This document shows, piece after piece, positions 26,090 through 34,986 of a stretch of DNA of 64,000 bases (its first letter is position 1; each line of letters begins with the position of its first letter). This stretch comes from Bacillota bacterium (GTDB lineage Bacteria > Bacillota > Clostridia > Christensenellales > Aristaeellaceae): assembly GCA_023444095.1 (NCBI GenBank), contig JAEZRP010000049.1, positions 1 to 64,000 on the forward strand, in the 5' to 3' direction. A model generated the notes under the pieces. The model ran no database searches and was not told where the DNA came from. It saw only the letters and a program-made list of their open reading frames with translations. A program made the translations under genes and the position numbers.

Positions 26090-26547
26090 GCTTCTTCACC
26101 GCCTTCCAGCGCGTCCTTCAGTCGCCTGCGCGCGGTGAACAACCGCCGCTTGACCGTGCCGAGCGGGACGTTCAGGATGCGCGCGATGTCCTCGAGGGGG
26201 TAGCCCTCGATATAGTGAAGCGTCACGGGGAGCCTGAAACGAACGTCGAGGTGCTCGAGCGCGTCGCCCAGATCGGGGCTTGGGGGATCGTCCGCGCGGA
26301 CGTCCTCCGGGAGGGGCTCCGGCCCGCGCCTGCGGCCGATTCTGCGGCATTCGTTGATGAGGATCCGGATCACCCACGTCTCGAAATACCGCTCCTCGCG
26401 CAGCGCATGGCGATGCCGCCACGCCTTGAAGACCGCCTCCTGCGCGGCGTCCTCCAGGTCCGCTTCGCGGCGCGTCAGCGTGCGCCCCACGCGGTACAGC
26501 CGGGGCGTCAGAAGCCGGATGCGCGCGTCAAATTCCCGTTCGTCCAT
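26086..26547 (-). CDS. ECF-type RNA polymerase sigma factor
   Basis: Sigma-70 family factor of 153 aa with only regions 2 and 4. Region 2: ADLEDAAQEAVFKAWRHRHA and YFETWVIRILINECRRIGRR. Region 4: LPVTLHYIEGYPLEDIARIL and VPLGTVKRRLFTARRRLKDA. The ATG at 26545-26547 has GGAGGG 4-5 nt before it; an open frame continues upstream but is unlike sigma factors. Translation is coupled to the downstream DUF4179 gene, its likely anti-sigma factor. Confidence 0.92.
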   Translation of the reverse strand: MDEREFDARIRLLTPRLYRVGRTLTRREADLEDAAQEAVFKAWRHRHALREERYFETWVIRILINECRRIGRRRGPEPLPEDVRADDPPSPDLGDALEHLDVRFRLPVTLHYIEGYPLEDIARILNVPLGTVKRRLFTARRRLKDALEGGEEA

Positions 26548-26612
26548 TGTGCCCTCCGCGTCGGTCGATCGACACCCGTTAGATGATCGGAATCGTGAAA
26601 AGGTTCGCCCGG

Positions 26613-26642
26613 ACATGAAAAAAGGCGGTCGACCCGCCTTTT
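26613..26642 (-). terminator. Terminator after the VanZ-like gene
   Basis: Hairpin with 9-bp arms (AAAAGGCGG and CCGCCTTTT, 26620-26642). On the minus strand it ends in TTTTTT, so it should end the VanZ-like transcript before the sigma gene. Confidence 0.75.
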
Positions 26643-26734
26643 CACTGCCGATAAACTCCGTAACCTGGGGATGAATGAAGGGGTCACGTAGCCCCTTTCT
26701 CTTCAATCCGCAGGCGGCGGCATGCAAGCCGCCC

Positions 26735-27229
26735 TTATTCCCGATTCATTTGACTGTACCTTCGCCGAATCGCGAAGCTCTCCCAGATCCACGCGAAAAG
26801 CGCGGCGACCAGAATCCCCAGAACCGCGCCCGCCATGTCGATCCCCATGTCCCAGGCGGAACAGCCCCTGCCCAGCGCGGTCAGCTCGGAAAGTTCGTTT
26901 GTGACCGCGAGCGGCAGGCACAGAAGGATCGCGAACAGGGTGTTGACGCCCCTGCGAGATTTTGTGGCGAAAAGCGCCATGCGCACGAGGAAGCCCTCGA
27001 CCGCGAAGATGCCGAAGTGCGCGAGTTTGCGCATGTAAAACTCGAACGTCCTCTCGCTCACGTTCAGAAACGAGAGCCGCCGAAGCACGCCCCGCGCGAA
27101 CCAGCCGCTCAAATCGGCGGAGTCCGCCGCCGTCTGGCGCGACAAATAAAACAGAACGTAGATCCAGCCCGCCGCGAGCAGCCACCAAAAAACGGCCGCC
27201 GCACGCATGCGCTTTTTTTCTTTCCGCAT
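26735..27229 (-). CDS. VanZ-like family membrane protein
   Basis: Protein of 164 aa with four to five TM helices. FYLSRQTAADSADLS after TM1, then YMRKLAHFGIFAVEGFLVRM and ELSELTALGRGCSAWDMGID match the VanZ family (R-K-x-x-H-F and the acidic D-M-x-x-D end). The ATG at 27227-27229 has AAGGAGC 4 nt ahead. VanZ proteins give low-level teicoplanin resistance in enterococci, but most chromosomal homologues have no known role. Confidence 0.85.
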   Translation of the reverse strand: MRKEKKRMRAAAVFWWLLAAGWIYVLFYLSRQTAADSADLSGWFARGVLRRLSFLNVSERTFEFYMRKLAHFGIFAVEGFLVRMALFATKSRRGVNTLFAILLCLPLAVTNELSELTALGRGCSAWDMGIDMAGAVLGILVAALFAWIWESFAIRRRYSQMNRE

Positions 27230-27308
27230 GAAAGCTCCTTTTCGCGGCCCGTGCCGCCTTTTTGGGGAAACATTTCCTTTGACGCGCGGACGGGCCCCTC
27301 GGTTTCGC

Positions 27309-28439
27309 CTATACGTCCGAAGTATCGACCCAGACGCCCCGCTCCGCCGCCGTCTTGATCCGGGAGAGGAGCTTCTGCAGCCGCGCGCCCTCCTCGATCC
27401 CGTTTTCCGGGCGCACGCCGCGGCAGATGGCGTCGAGGAACGAAAAGTAGCAGTGGGTATGTCCGCGATCCCAGCCGATCGCATTCTTCGGCGGCAGAAA
27501 CGAGCCGCCGGGCGCAGGGTAGCGCGCCACAGACTCGATGTCCACGAAGCCGCGCATGCCGCCGAGCGGTGCCTCCGGGCGCGTGTTGTCGAAGAAGCGC
27601 ACGTAGTTCGGCTGCATGAGGTCCCACAGGATCGCGCCCCGGTCGCCGCGCACCTCGATCGTCAGTTCATCGTTCGCGCCGGTCGCGATTTTCGACGCCT
27701 CTACCGTGCCAAGCGCGCCGTTTTTCATGCGCAAGACGACCAGCTCCATATCCTCCGTCAGCTCCCGCGTGGCGCCGCCGTCCCGAAGTGGCCTTTCCGG
27801 GTAGAGCGTGCGCGCCGCCGCCGCCACCTGCGCCGGGTAGCCGCACAGCCAAAAGATGAGATCGAGCGCGTGGCTCCCGAGGTCGAGGAGCACGCCGCCC
27901 TGACCGGTTTGTTTCCAGCCGACGGGCTTATTGGGGTCGATGGAGCCGGAGTGGAGATACCGCGCCTGGAACGAAAGAAGGGTTCCGATTTTCCCCTCGT
28001 CCACGAGCTCTTTCGCGCGCATCATGGACGGCAGATAACGGTTATTGAACACCATCTGGGTATAAACGCCCGTCTCCCGCGCGACGGCCGCGATTCGCTC
28101 CGCCGATTCCGCGCTCGTCGAGAGCGGCTTATCAATGTAGACGTGCTTTCCCGCACGCATCGCCGCGATCGCCATCTCCTCGTGGTTCTCGTTGGGCGTC
28201 GAGACGGAGACGACGTCGACATCGTCCCGCGCGAGGAGCGCCTCATAATCGTCCGTATAAAAGGGGGCATTCAGCTCAGATGCGCCCTCGCGCGCCATTT
28301 CCAGCCGCCGCGAGCAGACGCCCGCAATCTCCGCCCGGAAGTCCGCGCCCGGATAAAAAAGGCCCAAAGAGCGGACGGCGTGCGCGTGCGTGCGCCCCAT
28401 GAAGCCCCATCCGATGATTCCAACGCCAAATTTGCGCAT
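27309..28439 (-). CDS. Gfo/Idh/MocA family oxidoreductase
   Basis: NAD(P)-dependent sugar-type dehydrogenase of 376 aa. The Rossmann motif GVGIIGWGFMGRTHAHAV is at the N-terminus, VSVSTPNENHEEMAIAAMRA follows, and the family motif (E/D)KP appears as YIDKPLSTSAESA (Asp in place of Glu). The C-terminal half (GGVLLDLGSHALDLIFWLCG) is the usual substrate domain. The ATG at 28437-28439 has GGAGGG 6 nt ahead. Monocistronic; divergent from the AAA+ gene. Substrate unknown. Confidence 0.93.
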   Translation of the reverse strand: MRKFGVGIIGWGFMGRTHAHAVRSLGLFYPGADFRAEIAGVCSRRLEMAREGASELNAPFYTDDYEALLARDDVDVVSVSTPNENHEEMAIAAMRAGKHVYIDKPLSTSAESAERIAAVARETGVYTQMVFNNRYLPSMMRAKELVDEGKIGTLLSFQARYLHSGSIDPNKPVGWKQTGQGGVLLDLGSHALDLIFWLCGYPAQVAAAARTLYPERPLRDGGATRELTEDMELVVLRMKNGALGTVEASKIATGANDELTIEVRGDRGAILWDLMQPNYVRFFDNTRPEAPLGGMRGFVDIESVARYPAPGGSFLPPKNAIGWDRGHTHCYFSFLDAICRGVRPENGIEEGARLQKLLSRIKTAAERGVWVDTSDV

Positions 28440-28462
28440 AGATATCCCTCCAAACATCGATT

Positions 28463-28491
28463 ATTATACACCTCAGCCGCATTTGATGCAA
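28463..28491 (-). promoter_or_regulatory. Promoter of the Gfo/Idh/MocA gene
   Basis: TTGCAT (28486-28491), 17-nt spacer, TATAAT (28463-28468) on the minus strand. Confidence 0.75.
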
Positions 28492-28536
28492 TCGGCAGGC
28501 GTGTTTATGTATACGTAACACATTATACGTTATAGC

Positions 28537-28565
28537 TTGACATATGAAGCGGCAACGTGTATTAT
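28537..28565 (+). promoter_or_regulatory. Promoter of the AAA+ gene
   Basis: TTGACA (28537-28542), 17-nt spacer, TATTAT (28560-28565). A GAAATAG..CTATTTC inverted repeat follows in the untranslated leader, at about 28571-28595. Confidence 0.7.
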
Positions 28566-28620
28566 ATATTAGAAATAGAAATATTATAGCTATTTCTTTG
28601 TGCACCTTGGGGGGACGATT

Positions 28621-31005
28621 ATGGCGCTGCCCGGCAAACTCTGTATTGGCATTCTGGAAGAGGACAATCCGCAAAAATCATATTTCAGGTTTAAGCCTCT
28701 CCTCACCGCAAACGGCGAAGCCTTTGAGAAGTACGAAGAACCCGACGAATTCCCGGAAAACGGCTGCATCCGGATCGTGCCGGACAAGAACGAATCGAGC
28801 CGGTTCAAGGCGCGGATGCGGCGGATGGGCGGGTTCTGCATGGTCGATCTGCGGGAGCACCCGGACGAGAACGACAAGATCAGGCCCAACAAGAACTACA
28901 AGGGCGACGAATCGGAGCCCAACGCTTATATCATCTATTCGGACGTGGTGCGCGAGCCCGGCGAGGGGCTGATCGTCGAAATTCTCGGTCAGGAGGCCCC
29001 GGACGACGCCCTCAATATCGCGCTGACATGTCCCGCACCGCGCACGCAGCGCGTGCTGATGCGCGCGGGCGGCGAAGTTTCACATCAGCTCTGGTCGCAT
29101 GCGCCCATCGCGGAGATCGAGGGCGGCGTGGCTTTTATGCGCACCGACGCGCGGATCGATGCTACATCGGCGCAGCGGTTCGACATCCCGGGCTTCGGCG
29201 AGGAGATCCTCTCGTTCTTCATCGCCGCGCCGGGCAAGGAGCTTTTCGCGACCGCTCCCGCGATGCCACCGCTCACGATGCCCACGCCGGCGGCAACCAT
29301 TGCGCCCGCGGCAGCGATTGCTTCTGCGCCGACCCCCGCGCCCGCGCAGAAGCCGCCCGTCCTGCGCGCGGAGAAACCCGCGCCGGAGGCGCCGACCCAG
29401 CCAGAACCCGCGCCCGAGTCGGACCCGCACGCCGAAAAGCCGTGGATCACCCGCGACGCGCGCGTGCTGCCGCGCCCGGTCGACCCGGGCCTCAGCCCCT
29501 ACGATCAGTCCATCGCGCTCCAGACGGGCATCAATCCCCGGCGCGGCCGGAGCCTGAAGGAAGTCATCGAGGACAAGTGGCGGCGCTCCCGCATCGATCA
29601 GCTCGGGCATCCTGTTCCCGGCTCGGTGGCGGCCCAGCCCGTCATCAGCCCTGTTGACCGCGCCGTCGACGCCGTGCGGGAGGCGTGGGATCATCTCGAC
29701 GCGCGCTGCTGTCTGACGCGCGCGCTCGCGGGCGTGGACGGACTCATGAAGGCGATCGTGTCCGGCGAGGACGTGCGCGAAGCAGAACAGCGCGCCGCGC
29801 GGCTGCTCGAGTACGAGACCGCACGCATGGCGCTGACGGACGAGATCGAGCAGCTCAAGCGCGCGCGCGATGACGCAAAGGACGAGATCCTGCGCGAGAC
29901 GCGCGCGGAGAATCAGGCCGAGATCGCGGCCCACGCGGCGCGCGTTGCGGCGCTCGAGGAACGCGCCGCCGAACTGAACGCCCGCGCCGAGGACGCGCGC
30001 CGCGTCGCGGAAGCCGCCGAGCGCGCCGTTGCGGAACTGACGAACGAAAAATTGCAGGCGCGCCTGAGCGAGTTTGCCATCAATTCCCGGGCGCTCGACC
30101 TGATCGCCCTCGCGAAAAGCGGCGGCGCGCCCGCCGCGCCCGCGCCCGCGAAGACGCTCCGACGCGTGAACGCGATGGGGCTGAGGGAACTCGTCGCGCG
30201 CGTGCGCGCGCGGTTCTCCGCCGCCGGGTTCGAGTTATCGGACGACGAAATCGTCAACCTGCTCGCCCTGTTTGCGCTCCCCGGGGAGCTGATCGTCACC
30301 GGCCCGACGGGCAGCGGCAAGACCGCGTACGCGCGGCTTCTGGCCGACGCGCTCGGGATCTCCTGCGCGGAGCGCTTCCTCCCCTGGAACGGCGCGGGCG
30401 AGCCGCCCGCCGCCTGGGATGCGGAACTTCCGGCCATTTTCTTCTGCGACGATGTGAACGCCGAGCCGGGCCTCTGTCGGCGCGTCGTTTCGCGGCTTGA
30501 CGCCGCTTCCCCCGCGAAGGTGATCCTGGCCGCGCGCGACAGCGGAGAGGGCGAGCCGCTTCCGGCGCGTCTGCTCGACCGGGCCTTCCTCCTGCGCCTC
30601 TCCGCCGAGCGGCTGACCGCGCCCTGGGCGAAGCCCGCGCGCGCCTTCGACGCGGACGATCTCGCACTCACCCGCGCGGCGCTCGACGCGCTCTTCGTTC
30701 CGAGCGAGCACGGCGTGGCCCAGCAGGTGGTGCGCCGGATGCGCGCCCTGCGCGACGAGCTCGCGAAGCACGGCGTGCTCCTCTCCCGCCGCACGCTCGA
30801 CGGGCTCTGGCTCTACTGCGCCGCCGTCACGCCGCACCTCTCGCTCACGCCCCTCGAGGCCTTCGACCTCGCCTTCGCCCAGCGCGCGCTGCCCGCCGTG
30901 CTTTCCACGGCCGGCGTCGAGCTCCTCCACATCGTCCCCTCTCTCCTCGAGGGCATGCCGCGCTCGCTCGAGCTCCTCCGGCAGCCCCTGGCCATCGAGG
31001 TGTGA
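28621..31005 (+). CDS. Orphan AAA+ ATPase with uncharacterised N-terminal domain
   Basis: Protein of 794 aa that I cannot assign to a named family. N-terminus (1-215): a mixed domain with KLCIGILEEDNPQKSYFRFK and RMGGFCMVDLREHPDENDKI. Residues about 218-280 are an Ala/Pro-rich linker. Residues about 385-487 are a charged coiled coil. The C-terminal AAA+ module has Walker A VTGPTGSGKTAYARLL near 558, a Walker B-like AIFFCDDVNAEPG near 604, and an arginine-bearing RLLDRAFLLRLS near 650; the style is closest to MoxR/McrB-type ATPases. It has its own promoter and terminator and no partner gene, unlike McrBC or MoxR-VWA pairs. GGGGGG-type Shine-Dalgarno precedes the ATG at 28621. Confidence 0.85.
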   Translation: MALPGKLCIGILEEDNPQKSYFRFKPLLTANGEAFEKYEEPDEFPENGCIRIVPDKNESSRFKARMRRMGGFCMVDLREHPDENDKIRPNKNYKGDESEPNAYIIYSDVVREPGEGLIVEILGQEAPDDALNIALTCPAPRTQRVLMRAGGEVSHQLWSHAPIAEIEGGVAFMRTDARIDATSAQRFDIPGFGEEILSFFIAAPGKELFATAPAMPPLTMPTPAATIAPAAAIASAPTPAPAQKPPVLRAEKPAPEAPTQPEPAPESDPHAEKPWITRDARVLPRPVDPGLSPYDQSIALQTGINPRRGRSLKEVIEDKWRRSRIDQLGHPVPGSVAAQPVISPVDRAVDAVREAWDHLDARCCLTRALAGVDGLMKAIVSGEDVREAEQRAARLLEYETARMALTDEIEQLKRARDDAKDEILRETRAENQAEIAAHAARVAALEERAAELNARAEDARRVAEAAERAVAELTNEKLQARLSEFAINSRALDLIALAKSGGAPAAPAPAKTLRRVNAMGLRELVARVRARFSAAGFELSDDEIVNLLALFALPGELIVTGPTGSGKTAYARLLADALGISCAERFLPWNGAGEPPAAWDAELPAIFFCDDVNAEPGLCRRVVSRLDAASPAKVILAARDSGEGEPLPARLLDRAFLLRLSAERLTAPWAKPARAFDADDLALTRAALDALFVPSEHGVAQQVVRRMRALRDELAKHGVLLSRRTLDGLWLYCAAVTPHLSLTPLEAFDLAFAQRALPAVLSTAGVELLHIVPSLLEGMPRSLELLRQPLAIEV

Positions 31006-31056
31006 CGAAGGGAAGCCGCCCCTGAGGATCCCATGCCGGGATCAAAGTCTACTTAT

Positions 31057-31096
31057 ACCGCCATCCCGGAAGGCCCGGGATGGCGGTTTGCGTTTT
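31057..31096 (+). terminator. Terminator of the AAA+ gene
   Basis: Perfect 13-bp hairpin (arms 31057-31069 and 31075-31087, loop AAGGC) followed by TTGCGTTTT. Confidence 0.85.
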
Positions 31097-31108
31097 GGAG
31101 ATTTTCAT

Positions 31109-31137
31109 TTGTCGGTCGGGACGATTTGTGGTATGAT
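31109..31137 (+). promoter_or_regulatory. Promoter of the MBL-fold hydrolase gene
   Basis: TTGTCG (31109-31114), 17-nt spacer, TATGAT (31132-31137), 39 nt before the ATG. Confidence 0.6.
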
Positions 31138-31176
31138 GAGCGAAAATCCCTCACCTTGAGGAAAGCGGAGGCAGAT

Positions 31177-31941
31177 ATGATACTCAAGTTTCTCGGAACC
31201 GGCGCGGCGGACTGGGCGGAGCCGTCGGACGGGTTTTTTCGCGCGAACGCGTGCGCGCTGATCGACGGATCGGTGATGATCGACGGAACGGTCGGGGCGC
31301 TCAAGAACCTCGGCGACCCGAACGCAGTCACCGACATCCTCTATACGCATTCCCATCGCGACCACTTCGACCCGGCGCTGCTCGCAGCGATCGCCCCCGT
31401 CCGCGCGTACGCGCACAGGAGCTGGGCGGGCGAAATCAACGTCCCGGGCGTCACGGTCGTGCCCTTTGAGACGCTCATAGACTTCGAGGTCCGGGGCCTG
31501 CGCGTGACGGCGCTTCCCTCGAACCACTCCACCGAGCGCGCGCACGAGACGACGGTCCACTTCATCGTCCGGGGCGGTGACCGCACCCTTTTCTACGCGA
31601 CGGATGGCGCATGGCTCCTGAACGCCGAGTGGCACGCGCTTTTAAAGGAGGAGCTTGACGCTGCGGTCTTCGACGCGACGGTCGGCGAAGCGTACCCCTC
31701 GGACTTCCGCATCTTCGAGCACAACACGGTGGGCATGGTGCGGCTCATAACGGGCACGCTGCGAAATCCCATGAACGGCCCGAACCCCACGCACGGCCAT
31801 ATCAGGCCCGTTTTGAAGCCGGACGCGAAGGTATACCTCACCCACCTCGCACGCACGCTGCACCCCACCCACGCGGAGGTCGCCAAAAGCTGCGAAGGTG
31901 AATTCATCGTCGCATGCGACGGTCTCGAGGTCGAGGTTTAA
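31177..31941 (+). CDS. MBL-fold metallo-hydrolase
   Basis: Metallo-beta-lactamase-fold protein of 254 aa. It opens MILKFLGTGAADW, carries the metal motif THSHRDHFD near residues 58-66, further ligands in SNHSTE and ATDGAW, and a terminal histidine in YLTHLARTLHPTH. The pattern resembles PhnP/RNase Z-like phosphodiesterases more than lactamases; the substrate is unknown. GCGGAGG precedes the ATG at 31177. Its stop codon overlaps the convergent permease stop by 3-4 bases. Confidence 0.88.
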   Translation: MILKFLGTGAADWAEPSDGFFRANACALIDGSVMIDGTVGALKNLGDPNAVTDILYTHSHRDHFDPALLAAIAPVRAYAHRSWAGEINVPGVTVVPFETLIDFEVRGLRVTALPSNHSTERAHETTVHFIVRGGDRTLFYATDGAWLLNAEWHALLKEELDAAVFDATVGEAYPSDFRIFEHNTVGMVRLITGTLRNPMNGPNPTHGHIRPVLKPDAKVYLTHLARTLHPTHAEVAKSCEGEFIVACDGLEVEV

Positions 31942-32831
31942 CGAAGCCGCACGCGCGGGTCGAGAAGGGGATAGATGAGGTCGACGACGGTCGTCGAGAC
32001 GGCGATCGCGACGATGGAGATGACGGACGCGCCGAAAAGCAGGTTATAGTCATTGTTGAACACCGCGCGCTGCATGAGAAAACCCACGCCCGGATAGCCG
32101 AACACCATCTCGGTCATGAGCGCGCCCCCGAACGCCGCGCCCAGCTGGATCGCGAGCGCCGTCACCTGCGGCAGCATGCAGTTGGGCCGGACGTATCGGC
32201 GGGCGATTTTGCGCGCCGGGATGTTGCGCAGCCGCGCGAACTGGGCGTAGTCCTCCCCCGCAGCCGTGCCCGCGAGCGAGGACATGGAGAGCGTCCACCA
32301 GCCGAGCGCGGAGAGGATCATTGTGATCGCGGGAAGCGTCGAGGAACGCAAAAGGGAGGTGAAGAACACCTCGAAGCCCCGGCGCGTCATGATCTGGCTG
32401 GTGATCGGGAAAAGCTTGAGGAGATAGGCAAAGACCATCTGGACGACGAGTGCGAGGATGAAGTAGGGGACGGGATAGACGACCATCGCCAGCCATTCGA
32501 ATGCCCGCGCGAGCGACCTGCCGCGCGCGACCCCCGCCATGAGACCGATCATGTTCCCGATCACCCAGGCAACGAGGTTCGCGGTGATGCAAAGGCCCAT
32601 CGTATAAGGCATGTACCGCCACACGAGGGGCCCGATCTCTGCCTTATAGAACTTCGAGAGACCAAAATCCATGTGGACCACGGCATCCAGATAGTCCACG
32701 TATTCGCGAAGGGTCAGAGAATATGCCTGGTCGCCCCGGATCACGGGCACGAGCGCCATCACCGTTACGCCCAGCCATATGACCAGCGCGCAAGCAAAGG
32801 CGCGGCCCACGGCGAATTTCAAGTACTTCAT
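31938..32831 (-). CDS. Lone peptide-type ABC transporter permease (DppB/OppB-like)
   Basis: Permease of 297 aa with about six TM segments. The binding-protein-dependent transporter loop is present near residues 195-225 (FARLRNIPARKIARRYVRPN), and the N-terminal part (YVDYLDAVVHMDFGLSKFYK) is DppB/OppB-like. No second permease, ATPase or binding protein is beside it, so it either works with components encoded elsewhere or is a remnant. All motifs look intact. The ATG at 32829-32831 has GGAGAAG before it. Confidence 0.85.
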   Translation of the reverse strand: MKYLKFAVGRAFACALVIWLGVTVMALVPVIRGDQAYSLTLREYVDYLDAVVHMDFGLSKFYKAEIGPLVWRYMPYTMGLCITANLVAWVIGNMIGLMAGVARGRSLARAFEWLAMVVYPVPYFILALVVQMVFAYLLKLFPITSQIMTRRGFEVFFTSLLRSSTLPAITMILSALGWWTLSMSSLAGTAAGEDYAQFARLRNIPARKIARRYVRPNCMLPQVTALAIQLGAAFGGALMTEMVFGYPGVGFLMQRAVFNNDYNLLFGASVISIVAIAVSTTVVDLIYPLLDPRVRLR

Positions 32832-32861
32832 TTCACTTCTCCGTATCCGAATGCTCCCTTT

Positions 32862-32890
32862 ATTATAAGGTCGCGGCGCCAATCTGTCCA
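32862..32890 (-). promoter_or_regulatory. Promoter of the lone permease gene
   Basis: TGGACA (32885-32890), 17-nt spacer, TATAAT (32862-32867) on the minus strand, about 30 nt before the ATG. Confidence 0.75.
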
Positions 32891-33008
32891 GAATGCGATT
32901 TGATTCACGGATGATTCACGTTTCCGGGCCCATTGTTTGAAAATTGTTCATGATTTCCGATAGATTCTATAGTATGATAATGCTGCAACGAAAAAGGAGG
33001 TCATGACG

Positions 33009-34256
33009 ATGAAAAATAAAACCCGCTTCTATAAAATAACAGCCGGCGTCTCCGCCCTCGTCGCGGCCGCGATGCTGCTTGTGCTGCTCGCGACCGGCGT
33101 GTTCGCGGAGGACACCGCCGTCAAGGCGACCAACTCGTCCGTGCCCTCGTACGAGATCGAGGACACCAGTCCCGCCATCTACGTGGCGCGCGAGAACGCC
33201 GACTCCGTCGTGGGCGTGATCACCAACGTCGAGATGTGGAGCAGGGGCTACAACTCCTCCACCACACAGACCTATTCCGAGGGTTCCGGCGTGGCGATCG
33301 CGGACGGCGGCTACATCCTGACCAATTACCATGTCGTCGCGTCCGGCGACAGCTATCAGATCTTGATGCCCTCGGGCGACAAGGTGGACGCGACGCTCGT
33401 CGGCTACGACACCTCTTACGACTTGGCGGTTCTGAAGGTGACAGACGAGGCGGAGGCCGCGACGCTCGTTCCGGCCGCCATCGGTTCGGTCGAGAAGATG
33501 TACGTCGGCTCAACCGTCGTCGCGATCGGCAACCCCGGCGGCGAGACGCTCTATAACACCGTAACCCAGGGCATCATCTCGAGCCTGTCCCGCGAGGTGG
33601 ACGGCGGCAACACCAGCCGCAGCGTGGACTACATCCAGCATGACGCGGCGATCAACTCCGGCAACTCCGGCGGCGGCCTGTTCGATGTGAACGGCAACCT
33701 GATCGGCATCAATACGCTGAAGTACTCCGGCAGCATGTATTACGGCAGCACCTACGAAGGGCTTGGCTTCGCAATCCCGATCGAAACCGCATACCCCATC
33801 GCCATCGAACTGATCGAAACGGGCAAGATTGAGCGCGTCGGCATCGGCGTGAGCGTGACGGAAGTCTCGGGCGCCGACGAGGCGACCGACGACGAAATCC
33901 CCGCGGGCCTATATGTGCAGAGCCTCCTCTCCGGCGGCCCCGCCGAGACGGCGGGCGTCCAGGTGGGCGACTACATCGTGGAAATCAACGATACGCGCGT
34001 CACTTCCACCGAGGACCTCACCTCCGTGATCGACGAGCACGAGGCGGGCGACGTCGTAACCCTCACCGTCGTGCGCTACACGGCTGTGGACGGCGACGAA
34101 TCGGACGGCGGCTTCACGAAGACGGCCGACGGCTCCTACGCCTTCGGCGGCGGTAACAACTCTCCGTTCGGCGGCTACTTCAACTTCGAGCAGCCTTCCC
34201 GAACCTACAAGGCCGAGACAATCAAGATCGACGTCACCCTGCAGATTCTCGACTAA
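33009..34256 (+). CDS. HtrA/DegP-like serine protease with PDZ domain
   Basis: Membrane-anchored or secreted protease of 415 aa. N-terminal hydrophobic segment (about 10-35), trypsin-like domain with triad His in TNYHVVASGD (about 111), Asp in TSYDLAVLKV (about 138) and Ser in NSGNSGGGLFD (about 220), then a PDZ domain (PAGLYVQSLLSGGPAETAGV, VGDYIVEINDTRV). The ATG at 33009 lies 7 nt after AAGGAGGT; one two codons earlier is only 1 nt from it. Role: quality control of exported proteins. A terminator follows at 34298. Confidence 0.94.
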   Translation: MKNKTRFYKITAGVSALVAAAMLLVLLATGVFAEDTAVKATNSSVPSYEIEDTSPAIYVARENADSVVGVITNVEMWSRGYNSSTTQTYSEGSGVAIADGGYILTNYHVVASGDSYQILMPSGDKVDATLVGYDTSYDLAVLKVTDEAEAATLVPAAIGSVEKMYVGSTVVAIGNPGGETLYNTVTQGIISSLSREVDGGNTSRSVDYIQHDAAINSGNSGGGLFDVNGNLIGINTLKYSGSMYYGSTYEGLGFAIPIETAYPIAIELIETGKIERVGIGVSVTEVSGADEATDDEIPAGLYVQSLLSGGPAETAGVQVGDYIVEINDTRVTSTEDLTSVIDEHEAGDVVTLTVVRYTAVDGDESDGGFTKTADGSYAFGGGNNSPFGGYFNFEQPSRTYKAETIKIDVTLQILD

Positions 34257-34297
34257 GGACCAAGACGGCGGGGAGGCAACCCCTCTCCTATTAGAAA

Positions 34298-34327
34298 AGC
34301 GCTTCCACGATGGGAGCGCTATTTCTG
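34298..34327. terminator. Bidirectional terminator after the HtrA gene
   Basis: Hairpin AGCGCTTCC / GGGAGCGCT (34298-34320) with ATTTCT after it on the plus strand and TTTTCTAAT on the minus strand. Confidence 0.75.
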
Positions 34328-34846
34328 TCAGCTTCTCAGCGCGCAGCGGCCGATCTTTGCGCGCGGACATGCACAAAAGTTATGGATGCACACGCCTTCC
34401 GGGAAACCGCGTTTGCCGCGTCCTTCGCCCGACCAGCGCCGCCCGCAACCGAGCGTGCAGCAGCGGCCTCCTTGCGCGCCGCGAAAGGCGGACTCGCCCC
34501 TGCCTTTGCGAAGGACGGGTGCGCGTCCCTCGCCGCAGCGTCCGAATCCGCGTCCGTCAAGGCCTCGCCCCTCTTTGCGAAGCCCGCGACCATGATCCTC
34601 GCGGCGATCGCCGTGATGTCCGTCTCCGGGTCCGCGGCGGCACCCCTCGTGGCGGTGGTTGTCGAGCCGCCGCCACCCGCGCACCTCGCGATCCCTTTCG
34701 CGCGCGTCTGCGCCGCCGATTTCCACCCACACACGGTCGTTTCGCTGCTCTCTCATATCAGCCCACTTTTCGGCATCCTCCGCGGCGTCGCCTTCTCGCT
34801 CGGCCTGTTCCCCGCGATCCATCGCGATCCCGTCAATTTCGTCCAT
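34328..34846 (-). pseudogene. Possible frameshifted gene of unknown function
   Basis: A strong minus-strand promoter and AAGGAGGA lead to an ATG at 34844-34846. The first 60 or so codons (MDEIDGIAMDRGEQAERE, acidic) have GC-rich third positions in one frame. From about 34660 downward the GC-rich third-position pattern moves to a second frame (ADPETDITAIAARIMVAGFA), which ends at 34336. This looks like one gene broken by a frameshift, or a non-coding remnant. Neither part resembles a MarR or TetR regulator, although the operator arrangement and the divergent MATE gene would fit one. The rest of the 34257-35064 interval holds only the regulatory sites listed. Confidence 0.35.
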
Positions 34847-34870
34847 CTGTTTCACTCCTCCTTCTTATTA

Positions 34871-34927
34871 TCAAGGTACCTTTCGATTCAGATCATACAC
34901 TCTCTCGTCCAGGATGTCAAGGTACCT
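34871..34927. promoter_or_regulatory. Direct-repeat operators TCAAGGTACCT
   Basis: The 11-mer TCAAGGTACCT occurs at 34871-34881 and 34917-34927. One copy overlaps the -35 box of the minus-strand promoter and the other lies just downstream of its -10. Each contains the palindrome AGGTACCT. A third, related site (TTAGGAACCTAA, 35032-35043) precedes the MATE gene. Confidence 0.65.
34892..34920 (-). promoter_or_regulatory. Minus-strand promoter upstream of the eroded locus
   Basis: TTGACA (34915-34920), 17-nt spacer, TATGAT (34892-34897), flanked by the two operator copies. Confidence 0.8.
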
Positions 34928-34986
34928 AGTAAAATGTTTTCGATTCTTCATGCGATTGGACATTTTTATCTTTTACATGCGCCATA

